Below are positions 22,719-34,749 of a DNA stretch of 64,000 nucleotides, piece after piece (the stretch's first letter is position 1; each line of letters begins with the position of its first letter). The stretch is from the NCBI RefSeq assembly GCF_019393635.1, contig NC_057861.1:87785827-87849826 (forward strand). Direction: 5' to 3'. Under the pieces are notes generated by a model. That model was not told the DNA's origin and did not search any database. It saw nothing but the letters and a program-made list of their open reading frames with translations. This DNA is from Dromiciops gliroides (lineage: Eukaryota > Chordata > Mammalia > Microbiotheria > Microbiotheriidae). Made by a program: the position numbers and the translations under genes.

Positions 22719-24764
22719 ACATTAAACATATTTCTGCATTAATCATGTTGTAAGAGAAGAATCAGAGAAAAAGGATAAACCTCGAAACAGAAAAACAACA
22801 GCACCAAAACCAAAAGAAATAGTCCAATCCATATTCCACAGTTCCTTTTTTTTTCTGGATTTGGAGACCCTTTTCCATCATGAGTCCTTTGGAACTTTCT
22901 TGTACCATTGGATTGATGAGAAGAATCTAGTCTATCACAGTTGATCAACACATGTTGATGATACTGTGTATAATGTTCTTCTGGTTCTGCTCATCTCACT
23001 CATCATCAATTCATGCAAGTCTTTCCAGGTTTCTCTGAACTCCTGCTCATCATTTCTTACAATAGAATTCCATTACATTCCTATACCACAACTTGTTCAG
23101 CCATTCCCCAATTGATGGACATCCCCTCAATTTCCAATTCCTTGCCACCACATAAAGAGCAGCTATAAATATTTTTGTACATGTGGGTCTTTTTCCCTTT
23201 TCCATGATCTCATTGGGAAAAAGACTCAAAAGTGGTATTTCTGGGTCAAAGGGTATGCACAGCTTTATATCCCTTTTGGCATAATTCCAAATTGCTCTCC
23301 AGAATGGTTGGATCAGTTCACAGCTCCACCAACAATGAATTAGAGTTCCAATTTTTCCACAGCTTCTCCAACATTTATTATTTTCCATTTTTGTCATGTT
23401 AGCCAATCTGATAGGTGTCACGTGGTACCTCAGAGTTGTTTTTCTTTGTATCTCTCTAATCAATAGTGATTTAGAGCATTTTTTCATATGGTAATAGATA
23501 GCTTTGATTTCTTCATCAGAAAACTGCCTGTTCATATCCTTTGACCATTTCTCAATTGGGAATGACTTGGATTCTTATGAATTTGATTTAGTTCCTGATA
23601 TATTTTAGAAATAAGGCCTTTATCAGAAGTACTGGCCATGAAAATTGTTTCCCAGCTTTCTGCATCCTTTCTAATTGTGGATGCATTGCTTCTGTTTGTA
23701 CAAAACCTTTTTAATTTAATGTCATAAAAATCATCCATTTTGCATTTCATAATATTCTCTCTCTCTTGTTTGGTCATAAACTGTTCTCCTTTCCAAAGAT
23801 CTAAAAGGTAGACTATTCCTTCTCCTAATTTATCTATGGTATCACCTCTTATGTCTAAATCATGTACCCATTTTGACCTTATTTTAGCATAAGGTGTCAG
23901 ATGTTGGTCTATGCCTAATTTCTGCCATACTATCTTCCAGTTTTCCCAGCAGTTTTTGTCAAATACTGAATTCCTATCCCAGAAGCTGGATTCTTTGGGT
24001 TTATCAAACACTACATTACTAATGTCATTTACTACTGTGTCTCCTGTGTCTAGCCTATTCCATTGATCCTCCACTCTATTTCTTAGCCAGTACCAGATAG
24101 TTTTGATGACTGCCGCTTTATAGTAGAGCTTCAGATTTGGTACAGCTAACCCACCTTCCTGTGCATTTTTTTCTTTATTTCCCTTGATATTCTTGATTTT
24201 TTGTTTTTCCAGATGAATTTTGTTATTTTTTCTAGCTCCATAAAATAATTTTTAGGTAGTCTGATTGGTATGGCACTGAATAAGTTCATTAATTTAGGTA
24301 GAATTGTCATTTTTATTATGTTAGCTCGGCTTATCCATGAGCAATTGATATCTTTCCAATTTTGGGGATCTGATTTGATTTGTGTGAAAAGTGTTTTGTA
24401 ATTGTGTTCATAGAGTTCCTGGGTTTGTCTTGGCAAGTAGACTCCCAAGTATTTTATATTATCTACCGTTACTTTAAATGGAATTTCTATTTCTATCTCT
24501 TGCTGCCGGACTTTGTTGGTCATGTATAGAAATGCTGATGACTTATGTGGATTTATTTTGTATCCTGCTACTTTGCTAAAGTTGTTAATTGTTTCAAATA
24601 ATTTTTGAGTTGATTCTCTAGGATTCTCTAAGTATACCATCATAACATCTGCAAAGAGTGATAGTTTTGTTTCCTCCTTGCCTATTCTAATTCCTTTTTC
24701 TTCTCTGGCTGCTAAAGCTAATATTTGTAGTACAATATTAAATAATAGAGGTGATAATGGACAT
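22519..24764 (-). mobile_element. 5'-truncated L1 (ORF2 3' half and 3' UTR)
   Basis: Minus strand. The 5' end falls in the reverse transcriptase at CPLSPLLFNIVLQIL, followed by FADVMMVYLENP (normally FADDM, so one catalytic aspartate is lost), the TKFIWKNKKSRISR and C-terminal parts in broken frames, then a 3' UTR with a purine-rich block, a (TA)n run at 22666-22719 and a poly(A). Imperfect target duplications GGGCTACCTACCTTT (22507-22521) and GGGTTACCCACCTTT (24765-24779) flank it. The ends and tail mark normal target-primed insertion. Confidence 0.93.
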
Positions 24765-24779
24765 GGGTTACCCACCTTT

Positions 24780-25400
24780 AAAAGAGTCAATGAATAACTT
24801 ACTTTCCATGAATCTAGAATTCCTGCTTCCCAGATTTGGGCTTTGCTTTCTGAGGGTAATTTGCATCTATGCTTGAGAAAGAACTTCTTGGATATTCTAG
24901 GTAAGGTCCTATGACCATATCTATATATGGCCCCCAAATCTCTTTTAAGAAGGGGAAATCTAAAAGCTCTCTGTCTGCCATCCTCATGCATTGTCTCCTT
25001 ATACATTTCATCAAATATTGGTGTGTCATTCAAATTGTAAATTGTCACACCTGGAGATGATGCAGCACTGGACAATTATTTGACGCTTTATAGACATTTA
25101 ATTTCTCCTCAAATATGGATTTCTTCAGAGTTGAAATTATATGGATCCTTACTGAAAAAGGAATAGACTGTTGATGTGTGTTGTATTCAAGTTTTGGGAT
25201 CTAATGTAAGGTGTTATTTGGAAGATTCAGAAAGATTTGGATCCAGGGTCTCCCTCCTCCCCCTTCCCTCATAATCAAAATGGATACATCCAAGTTCTGG
25301 GAAGAAGGCTCTAAGTTGACACCTTTGCAACCTTAAAAAAAGACTCCAAATAATTCTTATTGTCTAAAAAGGAAAAAAAAATTAAAAAGCACGTTGCAAC
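24780..25400. other. Gene-free stretch; unidentified minus frame
   Basis: On the minus strand the frame from 25075 to about 24780 reads MSSAASSPGVTIYNLNDTP... and then runs by chance into the L1. I could not assign this ~100-aa peptide. It probably belongs with the anonymous repeat at 21.7-22.5 kb, from which the L1 insertion separates it. Confidence 0.35.
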
Positions 25401-27016
25401 TGTTGAATCAGATCTCCCCAGCTTCAGCAGCCTAACCAGTAACCAGAGGAAAGGAGCTCAGTGGAGGGTGCAATTTATGGCTTCCTCAGATAGCTTTGTT
25501 CTACTGGAGCGTGGTCTTGAGCTCAGGCCAGAGCAAGATGGCTGTCTCTGGCAGTCAGTATGGGCTAATTTTGCAAAGAAACCTGAGCAATTGCAGAATC
25601 TTATTTTGCAGAAGCTATTGGTATTTGATAATGACTAATGATTCCATGAGTGACACCCTTCAGAGAGAAAGCTTCAAGGAGCAAGTGATGAAGCAGACCA
25701 AATATAAAATCCAGAAGATCCCAGCAGAAAAGGTCATCGTGTATTTATAGTGAATTAGAGCAGGAGGAAAGTCATCCCAAATAGCTTTTAGTAGAAGACA
25801 GAAAGCCTTAGATTCAGCCACAGTTAAGATGTTAAAAACAGTTAAGAAAAAAGGAACAAGAGAAAATGATATGGAGAGAACCAGAAATGGAAAAGGGAGA
25901 ATTTGATGGCATTTGTGACATCTGCTTGCAAGAAGCTTCATGAAAGAACTGAGGAATCTGAAAGAGAGAGGAGAGCCACTGCCTTGGAGGCTTATCTGGA
26001 TGTGACCAAGCAGAAAGATCTCAGTGGATTGTATAGGTACCTTTTAAATCAAGAAGTTGAAGAGGAAGTACCTAGATGAAAATTCAGGAAGCCAGCTCTA
26101 AGATAAAGGAGAAGCCACGGGGTTAGTCTGGTGAATTAAAATCAGACAAAAGAGTTCCAATTGATGGAAATTTACCCAAAATCAGAGTGAAAGAAGAAGG
26201 AAAACCCAGCTGTAGGGCTGGACCTTGATGTGGATAGTAGTGAAGATGAAATTGAAGACAAGAGTCCATTAAGATGACTCGAGATTAAAAGCTACCATCA
26301 TATTGAAAGGAGCCAAGTTGACTCAAGTTCCTGGGGGAGGACAGAGGACGTCATAAGGAAAGCCACACCAAGGGCTCCAGGAGAGGAGGCAGCAATATAG
26401 CAGTGAGAAAGAGGTGACCAGCATCAGGACTGCAGATGTGAGAGCCAGATCAGGGAGCAAAAAAAAATCTGATAGAGATTACCAGAAAGGAAAAAAAAAA
26501 ACTGATCAGGACAGGCCCAGGGAGGACAGCAATGGAAACTACATGGCTGGGAGTGGGTAGGACTGACCTAGAGTGGAGGGAGTAAAAGTAGAAGAAGGAG
26601 CTACCTAGGAGATGAGAAAGAGATGGGCTGAGAAATAGTGAAAACCAGCTTGGATCAGGAGAATAGGGAGGTGAAAGAGAGGCAGGGGACTGTGAGGGAA
26701 AGAACAGTCAGGAGAAACAGAGGGAACTGTGCATTGGACCTTCAGAAAGGAGTCAAGAGAAGGAGGGGAGTAGCTCAAGTTTTAGGGCATAGGACAGGCT
26801 GCCTGGGGAAAAAGTCTGGGGGTGGGGAGAGACAAGAGAAGGCTCTCAGAACTGAAGGAGCACAGAGTTAGGTCAAAGCATTGGCAAGAGTGGGGAGGAG
26901 AGGAGAAGCCCTAAAGACATTGAATAAAGGACTGTGATGTGAGGAAGAAATGAGTACCTGGCCATGCAAATATCTTGAGGCGGTGACAAAACCTACATTA
27001 AGAAAGAAGAGGACAG
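25400..27016 (+). pseudogene. NSRP1: Processed NSRP1 (CCDC55) copy, heavily decayed
   Basis: NSRP1 is a nuclear-speckle splicing regulator of about 560 aa with an N-terminal coiled coil and a long Arg/Glu/Lys-rich tail. The plus strand shows, in order and in several frames: GSQYGLILQ near 25545 (family start MAIPGRQYGLIL), SDTLQRESFKEQVMKQTK near 25650, LEAYLDVTKQKDLSGLYRYL near 25994-26050, a long purine-rich stretch matching the Glu/Arg/Lys tail, and YLAMQIS...DKTYIKKEED at 26960-27013, matching the family C-terminus. The order is colinear without introns. Many stops and frame breaks show it is long dead. A SINE inserted right after the last coding residues at 27014-27016. About as long as a complete coding copy with some losses. 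Confidence 0.85.
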
Positions 27017-27154
27017 GGGCTACTAGGTGGTGCAGTGGATAAAGCACCGGCCCTGGATTCAGGAGTACCTGAGTTCAATTCTGGCCTCAGACACTTGACA
27101 CTTACTAGCTCTGTGACCCTGGGCAAGTCACTTAACCCCCATTGCCCCGCAAAA

Positions 27155-27205
<51 letters not shown>

Positions 27206-27296
27206 ATGAATGAATGAATGAATGAATGAATGAATGAATGAATGAATGAATGAATAAATAAACAAACAAATAAATAAATAAATAAATGAAAGAAAA
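27017..27296 (+). mobile_element. tRNA-derived SINE with long AATA/AATG tail
   Basis: GGGGCTACTAGGTGGTGCAG through CACTTAACCCCCATTGCCCC, then a ~145-bp tail of AAAT and AATG tetranucleotides (27151-27296). A duplication of GAAGAGGAC lies before and after. The tail makes long reading frames of Leu/Phe/Ile/His repeats on the minus strand that are not genes. Confidence 0.93.
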
Positions 27297-27489
27297 AAAA
27301 GAAGAGGACTGAGGGTCACCCAATGAGGGGCCATAAATAAATAGAAAACTGGCTTGAGGAGTGTAGAGAGGTGTGATAATTTTCCCTTTACATTTGTTGG
27401 GAGGTGGAATAGCAGTTTATACATCCTTTCAACAAACTTTAAGTAAAAATATCCTTGATTTAAGTTTAAGTAAAAATGAACTCCAACTA
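27297..27489. other. Short gap after the SINE
   Basis: Probably the 3' untranslated part of the NSRP1 copy; no polyadenylation tail was clearly seen. Confidence 0.3.
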
Positions 27490-27665
27490 TTTTTTTAAAA
27501 AATATTTATTTATTTATTTTAAAACATTTTATTATTGTCCAGTTACATATAAGGATAGTTTTCTACATTTGTTTTCACAGGATTTTTAGTACTCATTTTT
27601 TTCTCCCACTCTCCCCCCAAGACAGAAACTAGTACCTAAATAAAACTAGTACCTAAATAAAAAAA
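27490..27665 (-). mobile_element. Short L1 3' end
   Basis: Minus-strand L1 3' UTR only (CATTTTATTATTGTCCAGTT and ATAGTTTTCTACATTTG on the plus strand), strongly 5'-truncated. Confidence 0.7.
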
Positions 27666-28443
27666 CAATGGTATTCTAATTGGATTTGTGTGGGAGAGGC
27701 TGTAATTCTTTAAAGAAAAATACCCAAGGACCCCCACCCCCATCCACCAAATTTCCCAGTGACAGGGCTTATATTAATTTCCTCCTGTTGCTATCCTGAA
27801 GTATAGCCTCTAATACCAAATTGAAGGAGACAAGTCTTTAAAAATTTTTTTATAAGTTCTCTCTCTCTCATACTGCTCCCCCAATTGAACAATGAATAAA
27901 CCCTACTAATATGTACAGTCCTATAAAATAGTTCTGACATTAGGCTTGACAAAATATATAACAGGCAATCCTTTCCCCCCTTTTTTGTTTTCTTTCTTTC
28001 TGTTTTTTTTTCAACAGGCAATCAGTTTGACCATATGTGAGATACTTTCTCAGACATACTCAGACCAACTTCATCTTCAACAATTGTAATAGCTTCTGGC
28101 CAAATGATTCTAGATGGATTGGGGTTGTTTTGGTCTCTTGTGGAATAAAGTTTCTAAGTCTTCAAATCTGACTAAATCTAGTTAGTCCTCTTTAGCTATA
28201 GAGCTAACCTTCAATCTCCATGTATACTGATCCCAGAAGGTTGTCTAGCTTGCTCTTAAACACTTAAGGGATTGATGAAGTTGACTTTGTTACTATTTAA
28301 AATTTCTAAGAGACAGAGTTTCTAGGTAAATTAAAATAACTTTCATTGACTGTCTAGAAAGCTGTCAACAAAACAGGCTCATTGTCCCCTTGGTAACAAA
28401 GACAGGAAGCCTATCAAATCTTCAATATTTACAAAATCTTTTG
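27666..28443. other. Gene-free stretch
   Basis: AT-rich anonymous DNA with short TTTC simple runs near 27980. Nothing recognised. Confidence 0.5.
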
Positions 28444-28458
28444 AAAAGGGAGTGTACT

Positions 28459-29870
28459 CTATCAGGTTGGCTAATACGACAGAAAAGGAAAATAATAAGT
28501 ACTGGAGAAGCTCTGGAAAAATTGAAACTCTAATGCATTATTGGTGGAGTTGTAAACTGATCCAACCATTCTGGAGCAATTTGGAACTATGCCCAAAGGG
28601 CTATGGAACTGTGCGTACCCTTTGACCCAGTAATTCCACTACCAGGACTGTATCCCAAAGAGATCATAAAAAAAGGAACAGAAATCCACCTGTACAAAAA
28701 TATTTATAGCAGCTCTCTTTTTGGTGGCAAAGAATTGGAAATCAAGGGAATACCCATCAATTAGGGAATGGCTGAACAAGTTGTGATATATAAATGTAAT
28801 TGTGACAAAATAATGGGGTTTTGGGACTCTCAGAGACCCCCTCACTTGAGGGCATAAATGTCTGACATTTTAAGACTGGTTTTAATCCCTATTCACAGTC
28901 CCAGGTCCCACTTGGCTGACTTTGGGCCACACCCACCTGATAGCCTTGTTCCAGCCAGAGGATCTGTTCTCTGGGGTCTGACATCAACCACCATCAAATC
29001 CAGTGAACCAATAGATTTGAATGATGCTAGTCAATTAGCTTTAAGCAGTGTGTAAGGTCCACCTTTTGTTCTTCCCTCAGAGAGCTTATGCTCTCTGATC
29101 TCTCTCGGTTTAGAACAGTCAAGGAGGCAAGACGCAGATGATTCTCTCCCCTAGATCTTAGCTAGACTTTCCTAACTTTCAGGGCCATGTGCTCCATCTT
29201 TACTAATACTTAATATGCTTTAATAAATGCTTAATGTCCCCAAACTGGTGCAGTAGTCTCTAATTTCTAAGTAACAAATATATAATAAACACCAGCTAAT
29301 TTTCTCTAAACTTGGGACAGTAATAGGGTGACCACATATAATTTTACTCAGAACATAATGGAATGCTATTGTGCTGTAAGAAATGCCAAGCAGGCAGATT
29401 TCAGAAAAACCTGGAAAGACCTAAGTGAACTGATACTGAGTGAAGTGAGCAGAACAAGGAGAACATTGTACATAGTAACAGCAACACTGTGTGATGATCA
29501 ACTGTGATGGACTTAATACTTATCAGCAATACATTGATCCAAGGGACTCATGATGGAAAATGTTATCCACATCCAGAAAAAAGAACTGTGGATTCTGAAT
29601 CCAGAATGAACCTTTCTGTTTCTACTTTTGTTTTTCTTTTTTTCTTTTTTGAGGTTTTCCCCTTTTCTTCTGATTCTTCTTTCACAACATGACTAATGCA
29701 GAAATATGTTTGATGTGATTGTACATATATTACCTATATAAGATTACTTTCTCTCTTGCGGAAGGGGGAAGGAAGGGAGAGAGAAAAATTTGGAACTAAA
29801 TGTTGAAAAGTATCTTTGTATGTAACTGGACAATTATAAAATATTTTTATTAATTAAAAAAAGGAAAAGG
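28459..29870 (+). mobile_element. 5'-truncated L1, split by a solo LTR
   Basis: Plus-strand L1 ORF2 C-terminal region and 3' UTR (GGAACAGAAATCCACCTGTA, GGGAATGGCTGAACAAGTTG, then AACTGTGGATTCTGAATCC, and a tail at ~29850). Flanking target duplications AAAAGGGAGTGTACT (28444-28458) and AAAAGGGGGTGCACT (29871-29885). A solo LTR at 28801-29355 lies inside. Confidence 0.93.
28801..29355 (+). mobile_element. Solo LTR in L1
   Basis: 555 bp from TGTGACAAAATAATGG to CTCAGAACA with AATAAA near 29221. Flanked by TAAT at 28797-28800 and 29356-29359; removing it joins the L1 sequence exactly (TGTAAT|GGAATGCT). Same LTR group as 34750-35250 and the window-end LTR at 63839. Confidence 0.94.
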
Positions 29871-29885
29871 AAAAGGGGGTGCACT

Positions 29886-30260
29886 TGAGGGTAAAAATCA
29901 ACTCTAATTTGTTAACAAGTAATGAAAGAGAATGAATGTTACAATGAAGTGGGATATATTCCCATGAAGGTCTTAAGGTACTTGCCATTGAACACCCAAA
30001 TCTTGGTTAAAGAGATTTGTCAATTTCCGTATCATTTGTCAGACAAAAGGAAGAATCCACATTTCCCCTAGAACTGTCCCAGAGTAAACAAAATGGGCAA
30101 GAATCCACCCATTCATCCAAATATAGAATTACTTTACTAGCTTTGATTAGACCTGAGCTTTCATGGCTGGGTAAGTCTTTGAGCAAGATGTCCTTCACTG
30201 GTTGATTTCTGTATGAGGAAGTTGAAGTGGGAAAATCTTTGATTCGAATTCCATAATTAC
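29886..30260. other. Gene-free stretch
   Basis: Opposed short frames at 30007-30282 and 30017-30205 have no recognised motif. Confidence 0.5.
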
Positions 30261-30388
30261 TTTTTTTTTTTGAGTGAGGCAATTGGAGTTAAGTGACTTG
30301 ACCAGGGTCACACAGCTAGTAAGTGTCAAGTGTCTGAGGTTGATTTGAACTCAGGTCCTCCTGAACCCAGGACTGGTGCTCTATCCAC
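30261..30388 (-). mobile_element. tRNA-derived SINE, 5' end missing
   Basis: Minus-strand copy with T run at the left, ACTTGACCAGGGTCACACAG and ending at CTATCCAC, so it lacks the first ~25 bp. A TATG/CATA-type simple sequence follows to about 30450. Confidence 0.85.
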
Positions 30389-30479
30389 AAACATATGTAT
30401 ATGCACATATAAACAGATAAATACACATATGTATGTGTATGTATGTATAGATCAGAACCATAGGACCTATTCATCATTC

Positions 30480-30815
30480 TGCCTTAAATAGACAAAAGAC
30501 TCAGAATTGAAGATACAATTTATTTGTATAAGTATAGAACAAAGAATAGCATAAAAAGCATGAAACTGACTGGCACACCTGGGATGAAGATCACTTCTTT
30601 GAGTCTTAAAGGAATACCTTAAGAATTTGAGACCCAGCTGCATTCTGAGGCTACTGATAGTGAACCAGGAGTAGCCTATTCACAGATGCTTATGAATTAA
30701 ATAAAATCATCCTTAATTTGCAAGAATGAGACTAAGATGGAACAATATGAGCTCTTAAGGATAACACACAAATGTCTTTGATTTGCTGGTGGTGCCAGGA
30801 TGACAGTTCCCTTAG
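30480..30815 (-). repeat. Direct repeat, copy 1 (LTR-like)
   Basis: Starts TGCCTTAAATAGACAAAAG and runs to GACAGTTCCCTTAGA. Copy 2 is at 31475-31809 in the same orientation, roughly 85-90% alike by eye. On the minus strand an AATAAA stands about 45 bp before the ...TATTTAAGGCA end, which is how LTR 3' ends look. Confidence 0.6.
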
Positions 30816-30842
30816 AATGTATGTCATTTGAAATATTGGGGG

Positions 30843-30997
30843 TAGGGAAGCTAGGTGGCACAGTGGATAAAGCACCAGCTCTGGATTCAGGAGGACCTGA
30901 GTTCAAATCTGGCCTCAGACAGACACTTGACACTTACTAGCTGTGTGACCCTGGGCAAGTCACTTAACCCTCATTGCCCTGAAAAAAATCCATTAAA
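30843..30997 (+). mobile_element. tRNA-derived SINE
   Basis: GGGAAGCTAGGTGGCACAGT to CACTTAACCCTCATTGCCC plus tail, with the duplication TTGAAATATTGGGGG at 30828-30842 and 30998-31012. Confidence 0.95.
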
Positions 30998-31012
30998 TTG
31001 AAATATTGGGGG

Positions 31013-31474
31013 TATACTTGTCTCTGTTCTAAATTTTTGGGGAACTTAGCAGGGATTTCCAAGATAATGCTATTTATAAATTAGAGGTTACTGCACCAGT
31101 TTTTGCCATTAAGCATTTATTATCAAACCATATTAAATGTTAGTAAAGAGGCGACTGAATTTAAAACAAGCCAAAAAGTCCTAGCACCATAGAGAGTGAG
31201 CACATGGCTCCCCAAAGTTCAGAGATCCTGTATTACCCAGATAGAGAGAGAAGAGAGGGAATGCCGGATGGACTAGCTCCTCTGGCATCCCAGGCCAAGA
31301 GAGTGAAAACCCCTTACTGACCAGAGGAGAGGTGGCCCTTACACACTGTTCAAAGCTAATTGGCTAGCATAATTCAAATCCATTGGTATGGGGGCATTAT
31401 ACACCTGAGCCCCAGCCATAGCCCACAGGTTTATTAGCAGGGTGCAGCCAGCCAGTAAAGCAGACCTCTTGATT
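31013..31474 (-). repeat. LTR-like sequence of the 34.75-kb LTR group
   Basis: On the plus strand AGGTTACTGCACCAGTTTTT and GCCATTAAGCATTTATTA match the same part of the LTR at 34750-35250 and the reverse complement of 28801-29355. The distal end could not be fixed. It lies between the two direct repeats. Confidence 0.55.
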
Positions 31475-31809
31475 GCCTTAAATAGACAAAAGACTCAGAA
31501 TTGAAGATGCAATTCATCTGTATAAATATATATAAAAAAGAACAAAACAAAAGCCTATACTTGGCTGGCACACCTGGGTTGAAGACCACTCCTTTCAGTC
31601 TTAAAGGAATACCCTATCAATTTGACACCCAGCTGCATCCTGAGGAAGTGAACCTGGAGTAGACTACTCACAGGTGCCTATGAATTAGATAAAATCACCT
31701 TTAATTTGCAAGAATGAGGCTAAGAAGGGACAATGTGGGTTCTTAAGGATAAAACACAAATGCCTTGGATTTACTGGTGGTGCTAGGATGACAGTTCCCT
31801 TAGAGTGTT
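31475..31809 (-). repeat. Direct repeat, copy 2 (LTR-like)
   Basis: Partner of 30480-30815. With the LTR-like piece between them, they may be the two ends of a small minus-strand LTR element, or a duplicated solo LTR; no flanking target duplication was found. Confidence 0.6.
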
Positions 31810-34554
31810 ATGAGAGTACTGAATTTCTAGACTAGCTCAGAGTTTCTCCTTAACAGAAATTGTTGGAGAACTTCAACCTTTGGCATCCGACTCAGAGAAA
31901 GAATGAGCTTTTGAACTCATGAACTTCTTCACTTAGAGACACAGGCTGAGGTTTGTTATGTGGGGCTACAGAATAAAATTACTTAGAGTAAAACAAAACA
32001 CAGGATCAATAGCTAATTCTCACACAATCACTGACAATCCATGGTCATATACCCACGTGGTGGGATGACATTTGCTTGGGTCTTCACTATTGGGAGGAAG
32101 ACCATCTGAAGTTTATTGTCCTGGCATATTTAGCCACAGTTCTGTCCTCTAGGAGGTACTAACCTCGATTTGGAGTTAGAAACCAAGATCTCCCTAATGT
32201 TGATTCATGATCTATTATGATTAGTTGTTGCCCTACAAAAATTGAGGGGATCATTTGCCTTCATATCTGTGACACAACTGCATGAGGTTTCCTTAAGAAA
32301 CAGTTGAGCTTGGCCTATTCTCATTTCAGCATCTTTCTTGTCAATGGTATATTAGGCTCAGTTGCTGGCTAATTAATGCAAGAGTTTAAAGGTTCTTTGC
32401 CTATCAATCTCAGTTAATTGCATCGTTAGAACTTCTGCCCAATGTCAGTGAGTTAGATTCAAGAGGTAAGCCAAACTGGAGCTCATGTAGCATTGGAGAA
32501 TTGTTTGCCAATTCAAGGATGATACTTTTCAGAATTTTTTTTCTATTTCAGGAAAAAAAATTAAGGGAATTGACTATTGACATGAATTGTTTTGAAATTG
32601 GGGGATCAAATGAAAGGAGGAGTATGAGGACCTCAGAAAGACTGGGGTTTTGTCTTTGATATCCCCTCCACAGCAGCAGACTTTGCTTACAAAATCAGCC
32701 ATACAGCACTTCTTAAGTTCTCTTGATACCACCATTGCACTTTACTGCTATTTTCCTCTATTTACTTCTTGAAACAGAATATTCAACACCGGCATTGAAG
32801 AGATGAAAGACAGTTCTCCTGACTATGTCAGCTACTTCTCAAAGAGGCTATGAGAAGTTTCATCTTTATCACTGCAATGATTTCTGGCCATAAGGGGTAG
32901 GACTGTTTTAGTTCCTTAGAAAAGTGATATTAATGTGTCCTTCTACAGAGGTTTGGAATTAGTTACACTAGACAACCAAGACTCTATTTTTATGTATATG
33001 AATGCCTGGATATGTACTACTGGCTTCCCACATACTTTCCAGCTCTTTCCTACCCATTCAAGTAAGCTAGATAGACACCAATTGGGCTATACAATAATGC
33101 CATTTTGATTTAGTTTGACTATTAGCCTCATGACCCCAATTCTGGTTCTCATCTTGTCCATGTTTGCCTATGGAAACTGGCTCAAGATTTCAATGGATGT
33201 GAAGATTTAAAGCTATTATATCATGATAGTAGAGAAGAGAGAAAGGGAAATTTTCTCTTTGTAGTTGCTCTATGGTGCCTTCAAAGTTTCATGACTTAAT
33301 CCTAAAGTACTTGTCAAGTTGCTCTCCTTCCTTTTAGGACCTTCATATCTGCATGAAGAATTTCTTATTGCTATTTCCTGCCTAGTGAGCTTGGCATTAA
33401 AATTTAAGAATGGAATAAAAGAAGATGGAAATGTGCTAGGATGCAGAGGACTCTGTATCTCCTACAAATACTCCATTGAGACTTCAAAATATGCCACTGG
33501 TTAGAGGCAATTCTATTTCTCTTGACTACCACCCAACCTTTTAATTTCTATAGAGATCCTGGAATAGATTAGCCCCAGGGATAAATTGAAAGTCCAAAAA
33601 CAAAAGGCATTCCAAGTAGGTTTGTATAATACTCTCTGCTTGATCTTTGTAGTGAAGTGCTAGAACCCAGTCCAAGTTTTTTCTGAAGCATATGGCTGCA
33701 AGAATCCTACCAGTAAGAGGAACCTGGGGCATCCTGAGGGAGTCTTAAGGCATTTCCTTACAGGAGCCTAACAGCACTCAAACCAAGCACAAATAGAGCA
33801 TTGTCTGAATAATGTGGCTTCAGAAGCTCAGTTGGAGAAAACCGCCTCAGGTGGGTCGGGGGAAACACTAGTTTAAAGAACCCAGAAGGAAAATAGTTCC
33901 TGAATCTAGCAAGAGGTGAAGGTGAAAGTGGTGGGAAGGGGGGAGGGTACAATGTGGGAGAAGATAAGGATCTGAGGCAGAGCCCAGCATGAGAACAACC
34001 CTGGAGTCCCTTAAAAGAAGGGCCTATCCTGTCACAAGGCAGATTCTGCTGATGCCATTAATTAGAAAAGTTGATCCAGGTTCAGGTGCCCCCATCACCA
34101 AAATGGATGAAATGAATCAGAAGGAAATATCTTAATCTGAGATACCATGGGGAGTAAATTCTGAAGGATAGTAACACCACAGAAGTCCAGGTCCTTAGGA
34201 AGAAAAAAAACCCCAAACATTTATATATGACTGCAGGAATACCAAGAAGAAATGAAACAAGAGATACAGAATGGAAAATTAAGGGAGGAAATATTTTTTA
34301 AGGTAGGAAGTCATGGAAAATTGCTACCTTAGGACAGATAGTGGAAAAGTTCACCTAACAACTGAAGGCCCTGGAAGTTAGCATGGGTCACATAGAAGAC
34401 AACCGAAGAAAAGAGATTAAAATAGGATTGAAAATATTAGAAAATTTAAGAAATATTAAAAGCAATAGATATGTAAAACAGGTTGAGAGAAAGTAGGACA
34501 TCAGATCATATGCAAACCATGATCAGAAAAGAGTCTGCATATCATAATTTTATT
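31810..34554. other. Long gene-free stretch
   Basis: About 2.7 kb in which I recognise no gene. The part from about 34230 to 34490 (GCAGGAATACCAAGAAGAAAT, GGTCACATAGAAGACAACC, AGAAAAGAGATTAAAATAGG) has the look of an L1 ORF1 coiled-coil region on the plus strand but is too decayed to be sure. Short frames at 33319-33504 and 33541-33732 show no motif. Confidence 0.4.
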
Positions 34555-34570
34555 AAAAATGATAGCTGCC

Positions 34571-34713
34571 GGGGCGGCTAGGTGGCACAATGGATAAAGC
34601 ACCGGCCCTAGATTCAGGAGTACCTGAGTTCAAATCTGGCCTCAGACACTTGACACGTACTAGCTGTGTGACCCTGGGCAAATCACTTAACCCCCATTGC
34701 CCCGTAAAAAAAA
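34571..34713 (+). mobile_element. tRNA-derived SINE
   Basis: GGGGCGGCTAGGTGGCACAA to CCATTGCCCCG plus A tail; duplication AAAATGATAGCTGCC at 34556-34570 and 34714-34728. Confidence 0.95.
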
Positions 34714-34749
34714 AAAATGATAGCTGCCCAGAACTTAGAACCAGAAGCC

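Noticed and set aside
24146-25075. A 309-codon minus-strand frame that looks like a novel RT protein with a unique N-terminus
   Set aside because: The frame crosses the L1 target-site duplication at 24765-24779; the N-terminal part is flank and the fusion is by chance.
27128-27424. Minus-strand frames with Leu-Phe-Ile-Tyr and Ser-Phe-Ile-His repeats resembling a membrane protein
   Set aside because: They read the AATA/AATG tail of a SINE.
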